Assembly (NCBI GenBank): GCA_045648785.1
Contig: JAZROP010000013.1
Coordinates: 1 to 6,046 of the forward strand
Origin: RGIG7450 sp045648785
GTDB taxonomy: Bacteria > Bacillota > Clostridia > RUG12999
Direction: 5' to 3'
DNA: 6,046 nt
Part shown: positions 5,489-6,046 of the stretch, piece after piece
Numbering within the stretch: position 1 is the first letter of the stretch
Layout of the letters: each line of letters begins with the position of its first letter
Translations under genes and position numbers: made by a program
The notes under the pieces: model-generated
Told to the model about the DNA's origin: nothing
Databases searched by the model: none
Seen by the model: only the letters and a program-made list of their open reading frames with translations

Positions 5489-6046
5489 TTATTTTGTCAT
5501 GTATTTCATGAGTCTGCCGAACATTGTAGCAATTTCAGCTCTTGTAGCTGTGCCGTTAGGATCAAGTTTGTTACCGGGTTTACCGTTAATAATACCTGCG
5601 CCTACTGCCCAAGCTTTAGCTTCTTTTGCCCAGTCTGATGTGTCAGCGTGATCGTCAAATGCTTCAATTTCGCCTTCAGCTTCAGGATTAGCAACGAATC
5701 TCCAGAGCATTGTTACAAGCTGTTCTCTTGTTACAGTTGCGTCTGTATCCATAACAACTGTACCGTCTTCGAGAGTTCTTACGCCTGTTGTCCAGCCGTT
5801 TGCAAGAGCGATAAGGTCTGTAGCTGCTGCCCAATGAGCTGCATCTGTGTCAACCTTCTGGTCTTTAGCTTCAGCAAGTTCTGCACCTGCAACCTTTGCA
5901 AGTCTAACCATCATTGCATTAACCATACCGCGTGTAGCTTCGCCATCCGGATCGAATGTGCTTCCGCCAACACCATTCATGATGCCTGCGTCAACTGCGT
6001 AGTTGATTGTTCCTTCAGCCCAGTGTTCTGCTGCATCATCAAATGT
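5489..6046 (-). CDS. C-terminal SLH (S-layer homology) triad of a cell-wall-anchored protein (partial)
   Basis: The frame enters from the right edge and ends at TAA (5491-5489), giving about 185 residues. A methionine at 5978-5980 is internal, since the frame continues upstream as TFDDAAEHWAEGTINYAVDAGI. Three SLH repeats are visible. Repeat one runs from TFDD through TFDPDGEATRGMVNAMMVRL. The more divergent repeat two runs from DTDAAHW through ATVTREQLVTMLWRF. Repeat three runs from AFDDHADTSDW through LDPNGTATRAEIATMFGRLMKYM. Three SLH repeats at a C-terminus normally anchor an exported protein to pyruvylated secondary cell wall polymer. The TR dipeptide expected for wall-polymer contact is present in each repeat (ATRG, VTRE, ATRA). 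Codon use is biased as in the left-edge gene, suggesting high expression. The functional N-terminal part lies outside the window, so its role (S-layer, enzyme or adhesin) is open. Confidence 0.93.
   Translation of the reverse strand, partial: TFDDAAEHWAEGTINYAVDAGIMNGVGGSTFDPDGEATRGMVNAMMVRLAKVAGAELAEAKDQKVDTDAAHWAAATDLIALANGWTTGVRTLEDGTVVMDTDATVTREQLVTMLWRFVANPEAEGEIEAFDDHADTSDWAKEAKAWAVGAGIINGKPGNKLDPNGTATRAEIATMFGRLMKYMTK

Noticed and set aside
1..6046. Mobile element, CRISPR array, tRNA/rRNA, toxin-antitoxin or phage-defence system
   Set aside because: No transposase or recombinase motif, direct-repeat array, tRNA-like cloverleaf or defence-protein motif was found on either strand; all long frames fit the genes listed.

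Overview
The window reads as chromosomal DNA of a moderately AT-rich, endospore-forming, anaerobe-type Firmicute (class Clostridia or close). The strongest evidence is an adjacent spoIIGA-sigE pair, which is specific to endospore formers. Supporting evidence is an S-layer-homology (SLH) protein, a YtxH-like small protein and strong AGGAGG-type ribosome binding sites. I cannot name the genus from this sequence.

Layout, left to right. (1) The 3' end of a plus-strand gene for a probable secreted or surface protein (1-290) runs into a hairpin terminator. A second, bidirectional hairpin separates it from the next unit. (2) A minus-strand operon (3483 to 407) encodes, in transcription order, a class I cysteine desulfurase, a Sua5/YrdC threonylcarbamoyl-AMP synthase and a D-2-hydroxyacid dehydrogenase. 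The first two genes overlap as TAATG and the last two are 3 bp apart, so they are almost certainly cotranscribed. A good sigma-A-type promoter lies just upstream. (3) A divergent 58-residue YtxH-like gene (3597-3773) has its own strong terminator. (4) The sporulation pair spoIIGA-sigE (3871-5386) follows, with a 23-bp overlap, a TATAAT -10 element almost on top of the spoIIGA start, and a terminator after sigE. (5) A convergent minus-strand gene, cut by the right edge, encodes the C-terminal SLH triad of a cell-wall-anchored protein.

Functionally, the cysteine desulfurase supplies persulfide sulfur for Fe-S clusters and thiolated tRNA, and Sua5 supplies the threonylcarbamoyl group of tRNA t6A37, so the first two operon genes share a tRNA-modification theme. 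The dehydrogenase has no obvious link to that theme. SpoIIGA is the membrane protease that removes the pro-sequence of sigma-E, the first mother-cell sigma factor of sporulation, and both substrate and protease are encoded together here. Both window edges hold genes for probable exported proteins.

No mobile element, CRISPR array, tRNA or rRNA was seen, and no previously undescribed system is convincingly present. The points most worth checking are the very short spoIIGA leader with its 21-bp promoter spacing, the absence of sigG next to sigE, and the likely NADP-type cofactor pocket of the dehydrogenase.
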